A stretch of DNA of 64,000 nucleotides from positions 372,001 through 436,000 of the forward strand of contig SZOZ01000002.1 in NCBI GenBank assembly GCA_030263455.1, given 5' to 3'. The DNA comes from Synechococcales cyanobacterium CNB. GTDB taxonomy: Bacteria; Planctomycetota; Phycisphaerae; Phycisphaerales; UBA1924. The position numbers and the translations under genes were made by a program. The notes under the pieces were generated by a model. That model did not search any database. It worked only from the letters and a program-made list of their open reading frames with translations, and was not told where the DNA came from. Position 1 is the stretch's first letter. Every line of letters begins with the position of its first letter. Below, piece after piece: positions 35,445 through 43,027 of the stretch.

Positions 35445-35702
35445 ATGCCGACCTTCCTCATCCGCGCCGTCAGCCCCTCCGACCGCAACAGCAGCGAGCG
35501 GAACGCCGTCATTGTCACCGCGCCCAGCGAGGGCGAGGCCCGAGACCTCGCCGCGGCCAACGCGCCCGACGGCGAGACCAAGGTCCGCCCGGGCTGGGTC
35601 GCCACTCGCATCGCCGACTCCGAGGAGAGCACCGTGCTCTGGGTGCAGGGCAACGTCGTCCTTCCGGGCGACGACGGACGAACCGTGTACCGGGGGACGT
35701 GA
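35445..35702 (+). CDS. Small protein of unknown function
   Basis: An 85-residue protein beginning MPTFLIRAVSPSDRN, with a beta-alpha pattern (NAVIVTAPSEGEARDLAAAN, STVLWVQGNVVLP). AAAGGAG sits 8 bp before the ATG and overlaps the end of the previous gene. No family is recognised. It is followed after 3 bp by the next gene of the same operon. Confidence 0.6.
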   Translation: MPTFLIRAVSPSDRNSSERNAVIVTAPSEGEARDLAAANAPDGETKVRPGWVATRIADSEESTVLWVQGNVVLPGDDGRTVYRGT

Positions 35703-35705
35703 CCG

Positions 35706-36119
35706 ATGCGCACCACCGCCGCAGACTTCGCCGAGTCCGCCGTCGCGCTGTGCATCGGAGAGCGGAACCTGCGCGCGATGGAGGAGTGCTGCCGGATGGA
35801 CCGGACGCTGGGCCTCGCGCGGATCGACGTCGGGCACATCGCCGAGGTCGTGCGCCGCACGCCCGGCTCGCGGCTCGCCGTCGTCGCCGCGGCCTTCGGC
35901 GTCCTGCCCCTCCGCGGCGAGCGCCGGGGCTGGGTCGACGTCGGCGGGGAGCGCGGCGGCGCGGGCGTCGTCCCCTCGGGAGACGACGAGGCCGCGTGCG
36001 CCTTCGCCCTCTGGCGGGCGCTGGGCGGCAGGGTCACGCGCCCGCTGCACGTCCCGCCGACGCCCACCGACCCCGCGCGCGACGTGCCCGTCGGCGGCCC
36101 CCGTGCCCCGGCGGACTAG
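35706..36119 (+). CDS. Protein of unknown function, last gene of the plus-strand operon
   Basis: A 137-residue protein with a Cys-containing helical N-terminus (FAESAVALCIGERNLRAMEECC) and a Gly/Arg-rich middle. It ends just before two stacked hairpins. It belongs to the run 33624-36119 by close spacing. No family is recognised, and the ATG at 35706 has only a weak ribosome-binding site. Confidence 0.5.
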   Translation: MRTTAADFAESAVALCIGERNLRAMEECCRMDRTLGLARIDVGHIAEVVRRTPGSRLAVVAAAFGVLPLRGERRGWVDVGGERGGAGVVPSGDDEAACAFALWRALGGRVTRPLHVPPTPTDPARDVPVGGPRAPAD

Positions 36120-36134
36120 ACAGCCCACTTCCAC

Positions 36135-36186
36135 GCCCGGGCTCGTAGCCCGGGCAGCGGCCCGCCCGCGTCGTACCGGGCGGGCC
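36135..36186 (+). terminator. Tandem hairpins ending the satellite operon
   Basis: Two perfect stems follow each other: GCCCGGGCT/AGCCCGGGC (36135-36155, 3-nt loop) and GGCCCGCCCG/CGGGCGGGCC (36159-36186, 8-nt loop). They lie 16 bp past the last stop. There is no clear T run. Confidence 0.6.
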
Positions 36187-36316
36187 GCATTCCGATAGCC
36201 GAAGCCGTCCCCCGCGTCCGCCGCAACAGAACGTGTCGGCCGGGGGCGGCGCTCAAGACGCACGCGCTTCGCGCCGATGATCTCGGACGATGCGCAACGC
36301 TCTCAGAAGGAACATC

Positions 36317-36520
36317 GTGCCCCAGCCGGGCACCGTGCAGGCTCGCGTGCTCGCGGCCCTGCTCACCGGCGAGACCGAGGTCTCCGCCCTGTGCTCCGCG
36401 ACCGGCCTCCGCGACAAGCAGGTGCGAGGTGCGATCGACGCGCTCCGCGCTCGCGGGTGGGACATCGCGCCACTGGGCGACTGCAACTTCCGCCTGAACG
36501 TGCAGAGCAAGGCCGCCTAG
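36317..36520 (+). CDS. Small winged-helix-like protein
   Basis: A 67-residue protein: PQPGTVQARVLAALLTGETE then VSALCSATGLRDKQVRGAID and ALRARGWDIAPLGDCNFRL, a compact winged helix of the kind used in phage and element repressors. I prefer the GTG at 36317, 5 bp after AAGGA; an ATG at 36290 would add nine residues. It converges on the minus-strand gene at 36517 with a 4-bp overlap. Confidence 0.6.
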   Translation: MPQPGTVQARVLAALLTGETEVSALCSATGLRDKQVRGAIDALRARGWDIAPLGDCNFRLNVQSKAA

Positions 36521-37080
36521 CGACCCCGGCGCTTCGGCCCGGGCTGCGCCGCCGCCCTGACCGGCTCGGCCTCCGACGCGGGGACCACGACCACCATGCC
36601 GTCGCGGTCGGGCCCCGCCGCGTGCCACGTCTCGCCTCCGTCGGCCATGTAGACGACGTAGCCGTTCGCGTGCGCCAGCAGGCGCAGGGCGTCGGCCACG
36701 TCGCGCGGCGTCCACTGGAACTCGGACCCGATCTCGGCCGCCGTCATGCCCCCGCCCATCAGCCGCGCGAGCAGGCGGCCCCTCTTGGACCCCGGCCGCG
36801 GCGGGCGCAGCTCCCCAGTGGGCTGGTGGGACGTCCGCCGGGCGGCCCGAGGAGCCCGGCTAGGACGGCCCTCTCGGGCTTGGACGGTCTTGCCTGGGCC
36901 GGGCGCGGGGCACGGGGCGGGCTCGCGGCTCTCGGCCTCCTCCAGGGCCGCGAAGACCCGCCGCAGGGCCGTCTCGCGGTCCGGGAACTTCCGCACCGGG
37001 CGGGCCGGGGACAGGCTGTTGTAAAAAGCGGCCAGCCCCGACAGGGGCAGCTTCACGATCTGGGAGCGGTCGTGCGGCAT
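36517..37080 (-). CDS. HTH protein, DUF3489-like
   Basis: A 187-residue protein. The N-terminus has LAAFYNSLSPARPVRKFPDR followed by ETALRRVFAAL, a pattern seen at the start of DUF3489-type proteins. A basic Pro/Arg linker leads to a helix-turn-helix (GGGMTAAEIGSEFQWTPRDV with ADALRLLAHANGYVVY after it). AAGGAG precedes the ATG. DNA binding is likely; the role is unknown. Confidence 0.6.
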   Translation of the reverse strand: MPHDRSQIVKLPLSGLAAFYNSLSPARPVRKFPDRETALRRVFAALEEAESREPAPCPAPGPGKTVQAREGRPSRAPRAARRTSHQPTGELRPPRPGSKRGRLLARLMGGGMTAAEIGSEFQWTPRDVADALRLLAHANGYVVYMADGGETWHAAGPDRDGMVVVVPASEAEPVRAAAQPGPKRRGR

Positions 37081-37214
37081 CGTCGGACTCCTTCGCTCGG
37101 CCGCGGGCCAATCCCCGCGGCGTCGAGAGAGCCATCGCGCACGTCGGCGGTGCAGACAACCTGTGACGAAAGGAAACGCGCCCGGCGGCTTTCACCGGCG
37201 GGCGCAGAGACGGT

Positions 37215-37511
37215 TCAGGCGATGCTGTAAATGTTGCAACGACGCAGATAGATCTGGTCGTCGAGAGTCAATCCGTGACCGGCGAGGCCGAGCAGTTCGT
37301 TGTCGATCCGTCCCACGAGGTGCGGTTCGTCGATCGCGGTGAGCTGAACCCAGAAGCGCTCACGGCCGTCGCTGACCTTCACGATTGAGCCGATCGCGAG
37401 CCTGTTCAACTCTTCCTTGCTTGGCACCTTGAATGTCGCGGGATGGATCTTCGCCATTGCCTCTGCGTCCACAAGGGCCATACGTCCCACTTTCACGGAA
37501 TCACGATTCAT
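37215..37511 (-). CDS. Small protein, possibly DUF2314-like
   Basis: A 98-residue protein with a beta-rich centre: LAIGSIVKVSDGRERFWVQL then TAIDEPHLVGRIDNELLGLA and HGLTLDDQIYLRRCNIYSI. The pattern 'hydrophobic-V-K-V ... RFWVxLT ... GRIDN-L ... HGL-x-x-DxI' recalls DUF2314 immunity-type domains. The ATG at 37511 has GAAGG before it; a longer frame to 37550 is less likely. It lies in a run of four minus-strand genes of unknown function. Confidence 0.55.
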   Translation of the reverse strand: MNRDSVKVGRMALVDAEAMAKIHPATFKVPSKEELNRLAIGSIVKVSDGRERFWVQLTAIDEPHLVGRIDNELLGLAGHGLTLDDQIYLRRCNIYSIA

Positions 37512-37646
37512 TTGATGGCCTTCCGGCTCAGCCGGGCGTGCGCAGCACACCGCGCACGCGGCAACGTGCCGCGCTCGTGGTCACTGGTCGGTTGTTTCAG
37601 AACCGAATCGCTCCCCGCGAACCTTCGCCCGCGGGAGCGGGCTTGG

Positions 37647-38054
37647 TCAGAACGGCGTTGCGTTGGCGGGCTTCTTCCGCGCTGCTTCAAGGCGGTCGAG
37701 GAACTCGATCAGCGCCGGATCGGCGGGGGTGTCGCCCGGGACATCGGTGCTGTCGTAAATGCGGAAGCTGGGTCGCTGGCGGCCGGTCGTCGGATCGGTG
37801 CTGCCCGCCCGCGCCAGCATCGGTGGCAGAGCGGTCAACGGGACGAACGCTGTCCAGTCCGCGCTCTTGCTCACGAGCGCCACGAACTTAGCCGGGTGCG
37901 GCAGCGCCCCGAACTCCGCCAGTGAGGGCTTGGTGACGCTGACGCCGCCGAACTGGGTGTCACTGATGCAGCAGAGAATCGCCGCGCCGTCAGTAGCCTT
38001 TTCGACCACAGTGTGCCAACCGAACTTTCCGATCTTCCTGTATTGCTGTTCCAT
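37647..38054 (-). CDS. Protein of unknown function
   Basis: A 135-residue soluble protein starting MEQQYRKIGKFGWHTVV, with an alpha/beta pattern (AAILCCISDTQFGGVSVTKP, KFVALVSKSADWTAFVPLTA). GGAG lies 6 bp before the ATG at 38054. The GC content is lower than in the left half of the element. No family is recognised. Confidence 0.55.
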   Translation of the reverse strand: MEQQYRKIGKFGWHTVVEKATDGAAILCCISDTQFGGVSVTKPSLAEFGALPHPAKFVALVSKSADWTAFVPLTALPPMLARAGSTDPTTGRQRPSFRIYDSTDVPGDTPADPALIEFLDRLEAARKKPANATPF

Positions 38055-38208
38055 GAATGAACTCCATCGAGCCTCGCCCCGCCGCACCGCTCGGTGCAGT
38101 CGCGTGGGCGACACGATGGATGTACATCACCGAAGCCGCGACAGCCGCCGCCTCGGCACCGATGGCATGTGGTGTCAGGTCTTGGCGATTGTCGACAGGT
38201 TCTCGGGC

Positions 38209-38673
38209 TCAGTGCCGCGGCCAGAACAGCTTCGCCTCGTCCTGCTGGTCGATGTACGGCCTGCCGCCGTTGCCGTTGTCGGCGTACCGGCCTAGGAGCT
38301 GGTCGGCGTCGAACCGGAAAAGGCGGATCTGACGCCCCGGCTGGTCCGGTCTCACCGGCCCGCCCAGCGTGCGGTCGTAGAGCTCGCAGGCGAGTCGGCC
38401 GTTGAAGATGAACTCCGCCCCGAACCTGTCGCGGCGGGGGCTCTGCCCCATCAGGTCGGCCAGCTCGGGGATGGACATGGGCCGCGTCCGCTCGTGCCCC
38501 TCCGGGATCGGCCGCAGGCTCGCCTCGATGGAGCCGTCCACCACGTGCATCCGGTGCAGCGCGCCGCCCGGCTGGCCCTCGCGGTGCAGCATGGCGTCGA
38601 GAGCGCCCGGCCTAGAAATGGCTCGGAGGAGGGCATCCAGATCCATCGGTTGCCTATCGACCAACCGACCCAT
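38209..38673 (-). CDS. Protein of unknown function next to the methyltransferase gene
   Basis: A 154-residue protein with LDALLRAISRPGALDAMLHR at the N-terminus and GRQIRLFRFDADQLLGRYAD toward the end. It is divergent from the methyltransferase gene, 47 bp away, a position often used by controller or repressor genes of modification systems, but no helix-turn-helix is obvious. The start may be the second Met at 38646. Confidence 0.5.
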   Translation of the reverse strand: MGRLVDRQPMDLDALLRAISRPGALDAMLHREGQPGGALHRMHVVDGSIEASLRPIPEGHERTRPMSIPELADLMGQSPRRDRFGAEFIFNGRLACELYDRTLGGPVRPDQPGRQIRLFRFDADQLLGRYADNGNGGRPYIDQQDEAKLFWPRH

Positions 38674-38720
38674 CGTGTTCCGCTAAGATCACGGCCCGTG
38701 CTCCCGGCCCGTACCCGAAC

Positions 38721-40049
38721 ATGCCCGCACACCAACGCCAATCCCGGCTCGGCCCTCCTCGACGTCTCCCATTCGAGTCGAAGGGCTTTGCCGACCTCAC
38801 ACACTACCTGTTCCGATATCCTGCGAAGTTCCATCCGCCAGTAGCTCGGGCGCTGTTGGATCGGTTCTCTACCGAGGGGGAAACTGTGCTGGACCCCTTC
38901 TGTGGCAGCGGGACGTTGCTCGTCGAAGCGTCAGCGATGGGAAGGCACTCCATTGGTATCGACGTCGATCCGCTAGCGGTATTCGTGTCTCGCGCCAAAA
39001 CGACTTGCTGGCCCCCGGACGCACTTGAGCAAGTGGCCGCCCGGCTGCTGCGGCGGCTCGCCCCGCTTCGACGGTCGAGCAACGAGTACGACCGGCGTAT
39101 GTTCCAAGATGTGCCGAAGAACCGGTATTCGGAGGTTGTCGCGAATGACAATCTGTGGGTTCCAGCGCTTGCCGATCCGTTCCATTGGTTCAGGCGGTAT
39201 GTGCTGATCGATCTCGCGAGGATTCGAAAGGCGATCCTCGCTCCCGCGACACCCCCGCGTTACCGGGACTTCTTCTTGTTGTGCTTCGCCTCCATAATCA
39301 GAGCCGCTTCAAACGCCGACCCGGTCCCAGTCTCCGGGTTAGAAGTCACTTCGCATATGCGAAAGAAGGATGCGGAGGGGCGTCGCATTGATCCCTTCGA
39401 GTTGTTCGAGCGAGCGATTACAAAGGCTCTTCGCGCCACATCCGAGTTTGCCACGACACGGGTGGTAGGCGTGACGAACGAAGTCCGCCGCGGCGACTCG
39501 ACCAACCTCAGCTACAGCGTTCGTCGCTCTGTAGATTGTCTGATTACGTCACCACCCTACCACGGTGCCGTGGACTACTACCGTCGACACATGCTGGAAA
39601 TGTACTGGCTTGGCATGACCCGAAGCCAAGACGACCGGCTCACACTCCTTCCGCAGTACATCGGCCGCGCGCGTGTCCCACGGGTGCATCCGTTTCTGTC
39701 GGTCACACCTGCCACCAAACGGGTCATGGCGTGGGAGCAGCGGATGCGGAAAGTCGAGCCGGAGCGAGCCGACGCTTTCCGGCACTACACGGTTGCGATG
39801 CAGAAGTTCTTCGATGGGGCAGCGAAAGTGCTGCCAGAGGGCCGCGATGCAGTGCTCGTCGTAGGCCGCAGCACCTGGAACGGTTTGGAAATCCCCACAA
39901 GCCAGCTGTTCACGGAACTTGCCCATGGGCAGTTCAAGCTGGTCGAACATTCATGGTACCCTATCAAGAACCGATACATGTCCTATGAACGGCGGAACGG
40001 AGCAGACATCAATCGGGAGCACGTCTTGGTCTACCGGCGGAGGAAGTAA
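38721..40049 (+). CDS. DNA (N4-cytosine or N6-adenine) methyltransferase
   Basis: A 442-residue amino-methyltransferase. The SAM-binding motif is VLDPFCGSGTLLVEASAMGR (residues 56-75) and the catalytic motif is SPPY (277-280). The YLFRYPAKFHPPVARALL segment before motif I is typical of type II/III-like modification enzymes. The 210-residue stretch between the two motifs probably holds the target-recognition domain (alpha-class order). The stop overlaps the start of the ATPase gene (TAATG), so both are made together. Its job would be to protect element and host DNA from the partner protein. Confidence 0.85.
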   Translation: MPAHQRQSRLGPPRRLPFESKGFADLTHYLFRYPAKFHPPVARALLDRFSTEGETVLDPFCGSGTLLVEASAMGRHSIGIDVDPLAVFVSRAKTTCWPPDALEQVAARLLRRLAPLRRSSNEYDRRMFQDVPKNRYSEVVANDNLWVPALADPFHWFRRYVLIDLARIRKAILAPATPPRYRDFFLLCFASIIRAASNADPVPVSGLEVTSHMRKKDAEGRRIDPFELFERAITKALRATSEFATTRVVGVTNEVRRGDSTNLSYSVRRSVDCLITSPPYHGAVDYYRRHMLEMYWLGMTRSQDDRLTLLPQYIGRARVPRVHPFLSVTPATKRVMAWEQRMRKVEPERADAFRHYTVAMQKFFDGAAKVLPEGRDAVLVVGRSTWNGLEIPTSQLFTELAHGQFKLVEHSWYPIKNRYMSYERRNGADINREHVLVYRRRK

Positions 40050-42625
40050 TGGCGAAAGCAGCAGCAGGACACCCTACGCCCGCAGCGAAGGCCGCGACAC
40101 TCATCGCCGACGACGTACGCGGACTGGAGGCGCAAGCGCAGGCTCGGAGGTCAACTGTCGAGCTCTCGAATGAGCTCGTAGGACTACTCTCGACTCAGCT
40201 GTATCGCACACCGATCAAGGCCATCGAAGAACTTGTCGTCAACTCCTACGACGCGGACGCCAATCAGTGCCGCCTCGCCGTTCCAACCCCGGAGGAGGTA
40301 GCTCGCGACGCGAAGGCTGCCTTCGTTGCGGTCTGGGACAACGGGCGGGGAATGGACGCCGACGGGCTGGTATCCCTCTGGTGCATCGGCGGAAGTCACA
40401 AGCGCACCGTTGATTACCAGAAGTATCTCAGCCGCAAGCAGATCGGCAAGTTCGGGATCGGCAAGCTCGCCACATACGCCATCGCTCGCCGAGTCACATA
40501 CATTTCGAGCGTCGGCGGGAAGGTCCACGGCGTCACCGTCAACTACGAAGACTTCGCAACGTCCGCCCCCGGGCAAACCAAACCAGTGCCTGTGCAGATT
40601 GTGTCAGTAGCGGATTGGAAGAAGTTCCGGCAGACCGAGAGATTCGGCGAAGTGCTCATGGCGCTCAAGCTGGACGCGGCAGCACTCGACTGCACGCCGT
40701 GGACGCTCGCAATCCTCGAAGACCTCAAGCCGAAGGCGCAGGAAATCAGGATCGGACGTCTTGGCTGGGTCTTGCGTTCAGCGATGCCACTCGTGCCCGG
40801 ATTCACATTATCACTGAACGGTGATGCGGTCACGAGTTCCAAGCAGGATTTCAAGCAGGTGGTCGAGCTCGATGTGGTCGACCTGTCCAAGGAGCGGATC
40901 GACAACCTCCGAAAGGAAACCGGCGAGCAGTGGGAAGTAAAGGACGGCGCTCTGGTCTGCAGCAGGCTCCCCGGCGGGGTAACAGGCAAGGCAGTGGTTT
41001 ATGACAGGTCGCTCCTTGGAGGCAAGAGCGATGACATTGGACGCAGCCACGGGTTCTTCGTCCGCGTGCGCGGGCGACTGCTCAATGAGGACGACCCACT
41101 GTTTGGGTTAGAACCTCTGTCGTTCTTGACATTCAATCGGTTTCGCGCAGACTTGACGGCCGACGATCTTGACAGCGTTATGCTGTCGTCGCGAGAGGAA
41201 GTCGAGAGCTCTCCAACCAAGGCAGTACTCGAAAGTCTTCTGCGGTCCTTATTCAATGAGGCGCGACAGCGTCACGAAGATTTGCAGAACAGCCTCTTCG
41301 ATAAGGAGAAAACCAAGAAAGAGGACGAGCGTCAGTTTGTAGCTCCACGACTCGTCGAGCGCCCCTTGGCGGACGTGTTGGCCTCGGACGCGACCCGCGG
41401 TGCCGGAGCCGATGCCGACCAGCATTGGTTCTACCTCAAGACGAATGGCAGTACTGATCTCAAGAAAGTCCTTGAGCGGTTGTATGCTGAGGGACGCGAG
41501 AAGTACCACTACAAGTACGAGAAAACAGGGCGAACCGGACGCATGGTGCAGTTCGATCCGGGATCGTCAACTTTTACCCTGAATGAGGAGCACGATTTTG
41601 TTCGGGCGTACAAAGACGAGCCCGCGACGCAGCGACTGCTGCACGATGTCATCACCGCGGAAACGCTGCTGGAGGTGTATCTCCGAGAGAGTGGAGTCTA
41701 TCCAGAGCTCGTCGGCGAGGTACTTGAGCGGCGCGACTTGCTGCTCCGGGGGCTGACGCAGGATCATCTATTCTCGTTTCCGGCGATCGCCGCTACACTG
41801 CGTGATGCCGCCGCGAACCAGTACGATCTAGAGATCGCGCTCGTTCGGGCGGCCCGTTCGCTGGGGTTTGTGGCCAAGCACATTTCGGGAGCCGGACAAC
41901 CAGATGGGGTTGCCCGGCTGATCAGCCATCCTGAAGGCGAGAGCCGAATCACCTTGGAAGCAAAGTCGTCGGCTGGTACGCCGACCCTGAACGCAATCGA
42001 CTTCGCGGGCCTCGCTCGGCACGCGCGGGATCACGAGTGCAAGGGTTGTCTGCTCGTGGCACCATCCTTCCCTGGCGAAACCAAAGGCGTCGACGCCGCG
42101 GCGGCCGATGATGCGAAGGCACAGAGAATCTCGTGTTGGACCATTGACACCCTCGCCCGACTGGTCGAGTGCGCCGATACTCGGCACATCAACGCGCGAC
42201 AAGTGCTTGACATCGTGTCCAAGCACTTCGCGCCCGACGACGTAACAGCGGCGGTTAACAAACTCTTGTCTGACCCCGCGTGGTCTCAGTCATCTCTTCA
42301 CATTGAGATACTGGCCGCTCTGCGGCGGTTGCAGAATCGTTTGCCGGACCGACCTCGCTCCGTCGAAATGATCGCGACGGAAGTGTCCGCCCAGGAGGGA
42401 TTTGCACAGGTCAACGCGGAGGATGTGAGGACCGCGCTCCTTCAAATGTCAGGTGCCAGCAAGGGTGGCGTAATCCTCACGGGAACCGGAGAGACGGTCG
42501 TAGTCAACATCGCCCTCGACGAACTTGCCAATCGATTGACAGGAGCACTCGGGCCGATGATGCCGACCCCGCGGGGACGAGGTGGGTTCCTCGCCACAAA
42601 TACCGGGGAAGAAACCGGGGTATAA
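40049..42625 (+). CDS. GHKL (MORC/MutL-like) ATPase with C-terminal PD-(D/E)xK-like nuclease domain
   Basis: An 858-residue protein. The Hsp90/MutL-type ATPase site is clear: EELVVNSYDADANQC (residues 60-74), WDNGRGMD (96-103) and KQIGKFGIGKLAT (130-142). A middle region follows (to about 560). The C-terminal part (about 590-690) has PDGVARL followed by RITLEAKSS, a D...ExK arrangement as in restriction-endonuclease folds. GHKL ATPases fused to nucleases and paired with methyltransferases are a known class of restriction-like systems related to MORC proteins. Here the methyltransferase precedes it with overlapping codons. I infer an ATP-controlled restriction or anti-phage effector. Confidence 0.82.
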   Translation: MAKAAAGHPTPAAKAATLIADDVRGLEAQAQARRSTVELSNELVGLLSTQLYRTPIKAIEELVVNSYDADANQCRLAVPTPEEVARDAKAAFVAVWDNGRGMDADGLVSLWCIGGSHKRTVDYQKYLSRKQIGKFGIGKLATYAIARRVTYISSVGGKVHGVTVNYEDFATSAPGQTKPVPVQIVSVADWKKFRQTERFGEVLMALKLDAAALDCTPWTLAILEDLKPKAQEIRIGRLGWVLRSAMPLVPGFTLSLNGDAVTSSKQDFKQVVELDVVDLSKERIDNLRKETGEQWEVKDGALVCSRLPGGVTGKAVVYDRSLLGGKSDDIGRSHGFFVRVRGRLLNEDDPLFGLEPLSFLTFNRFRADLTADDLDSVMLSSREEVESSPTKAVLESLLRSLFNEARQRHEDLQNSLFDKEKTKKEDERQFVAPRLVERPLADVLASDATRGAGADADQHWFYLKTNGSTDLKKVLERLYAEGREKYHYKYEKTGRTGRMVQFDPGSSTFTLNEEHDFVRAYKDEPATQRLLHDVITAETLLEVYLRESGVYPELVGEVLERRDLLLRGLTQDHLFSFPAIAATLRDAAANQYDLEIALVRAARSLGFVAKHISGAGQPDGVARLISHPEGESRITLEAKSSAGTPTLNAIDFAGLARHARDHECKGCLLVAPSFPGETKGVDAAAADDAKAQRISCWTIDTLARLVECADTRHINARQVLDIVSKHFAPDDVTAAVNKLLSDPAWSQSSLHIEILAALRRLQNRLPDRPRSVEMIATEVSAQEGFAQVNAEDVRTALLQMSGASKGGVILTGTGETVVVNIALDELANRLTGALGPMMPTPRGRGGFLATNTGEETGV

Positions 42626-42639
42626 GCCCCATACGCAAA

Positions 42640-43012
42640 CGCTCCGGGCGCGATTCGAACGCGCGACCTTCGGTTTCAGCCGTTCCGGCGGTCTCCCCGC
42701 CGGGCCGGACCATCTCACCACCCTGCCCGTCCGCCTGCGCGGGTCGGGGGTCGGGTGCCGGGCGCTTCCGGGCCGCCAAGGGCACGGCTCGGTGCGGGGG
42801 TATCGCCGGGGCGGCTCACCCGCTGGTCTCTACACCTTCCGTCGGCAGGAGGCTCGCGCCTCCGCCCCGCCGACGGCTCGGCTCGGGATTGCCCCCGCGG
42901 CCCGTGCCGCGGTCGGGTTCCCCCGAGTTCACCCGGTTTGCACCGGCCCCTCCCGAGGCCGGGTCCCAGTTCCCTAGGAAACCGATGCTCTATCCAGCTG
43001 AGCTACCGGAGC
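42640..43012 (-). tRNA. tRNA-Arg(CCT) interrupted by a group I intron
   Basis: Exon 1 (43012-42976) gives acceptor GCTCCGG, D-arm GCTC-AGCTGGATA-GAGC, anticodon stem TCGGT and loop TTCCT. Exon 2 (42676-42640) gives loop AA, stem ACCGA, variable AGGTC, T-arm GCGCG-TTCGAAT-CGCGC, acceptor CCGGAGC and discriminator G. All stems pair perfectly and the joined RNA is 74 nt, without an encoded CCA. Arginine identity points A20, C35 and G73 are present. It reads AGG. It differs from the broken host tRNA-Arg in every stem except the D-stem, so it is not a copy of it. It starts 15 bp after the integrase stop and may share its transcript. Confidence 0.93.
42677..42975 (-). ncRNA. Group I intron (IC3-like) in the tRNA-Arg anticodon loop
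   Basis: 299 nt, inserted after U36, with U before the 5' splice site and G as the last intron base (42677). Core elements in order on the minus strand: P region CTCGGGGGAACCCG (42927-42914), Q GGCAATCCCGAGCC (42893-42880), R GGTGTAGAGACC (42836-42825) and S GAGATGGTCC (42716-42707). GACC of R pairs with GGTC of S as P7. A GGGA shortly after the 5' splice site can pair with UCCU of the exon as P1. There is no ORF inside. The motifs closely match the small self-splicing introns known from bacterial tRNA-Ile and tRNA-Arg(CCU) genes. Splicing itself is inferred. Confidence 0.9.
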
Positions 43013-43027
43013 TCTTGTCAGGGGAGT

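Noticed and set aside
42914-42927. GGGGAACC in the intron as the internal guide sequence
   Set aside because: It can pair with the 5' exon, but by order it is the P/P4 strand of the core; a GGGA nearer the 5' splice site is the better guide candidate.
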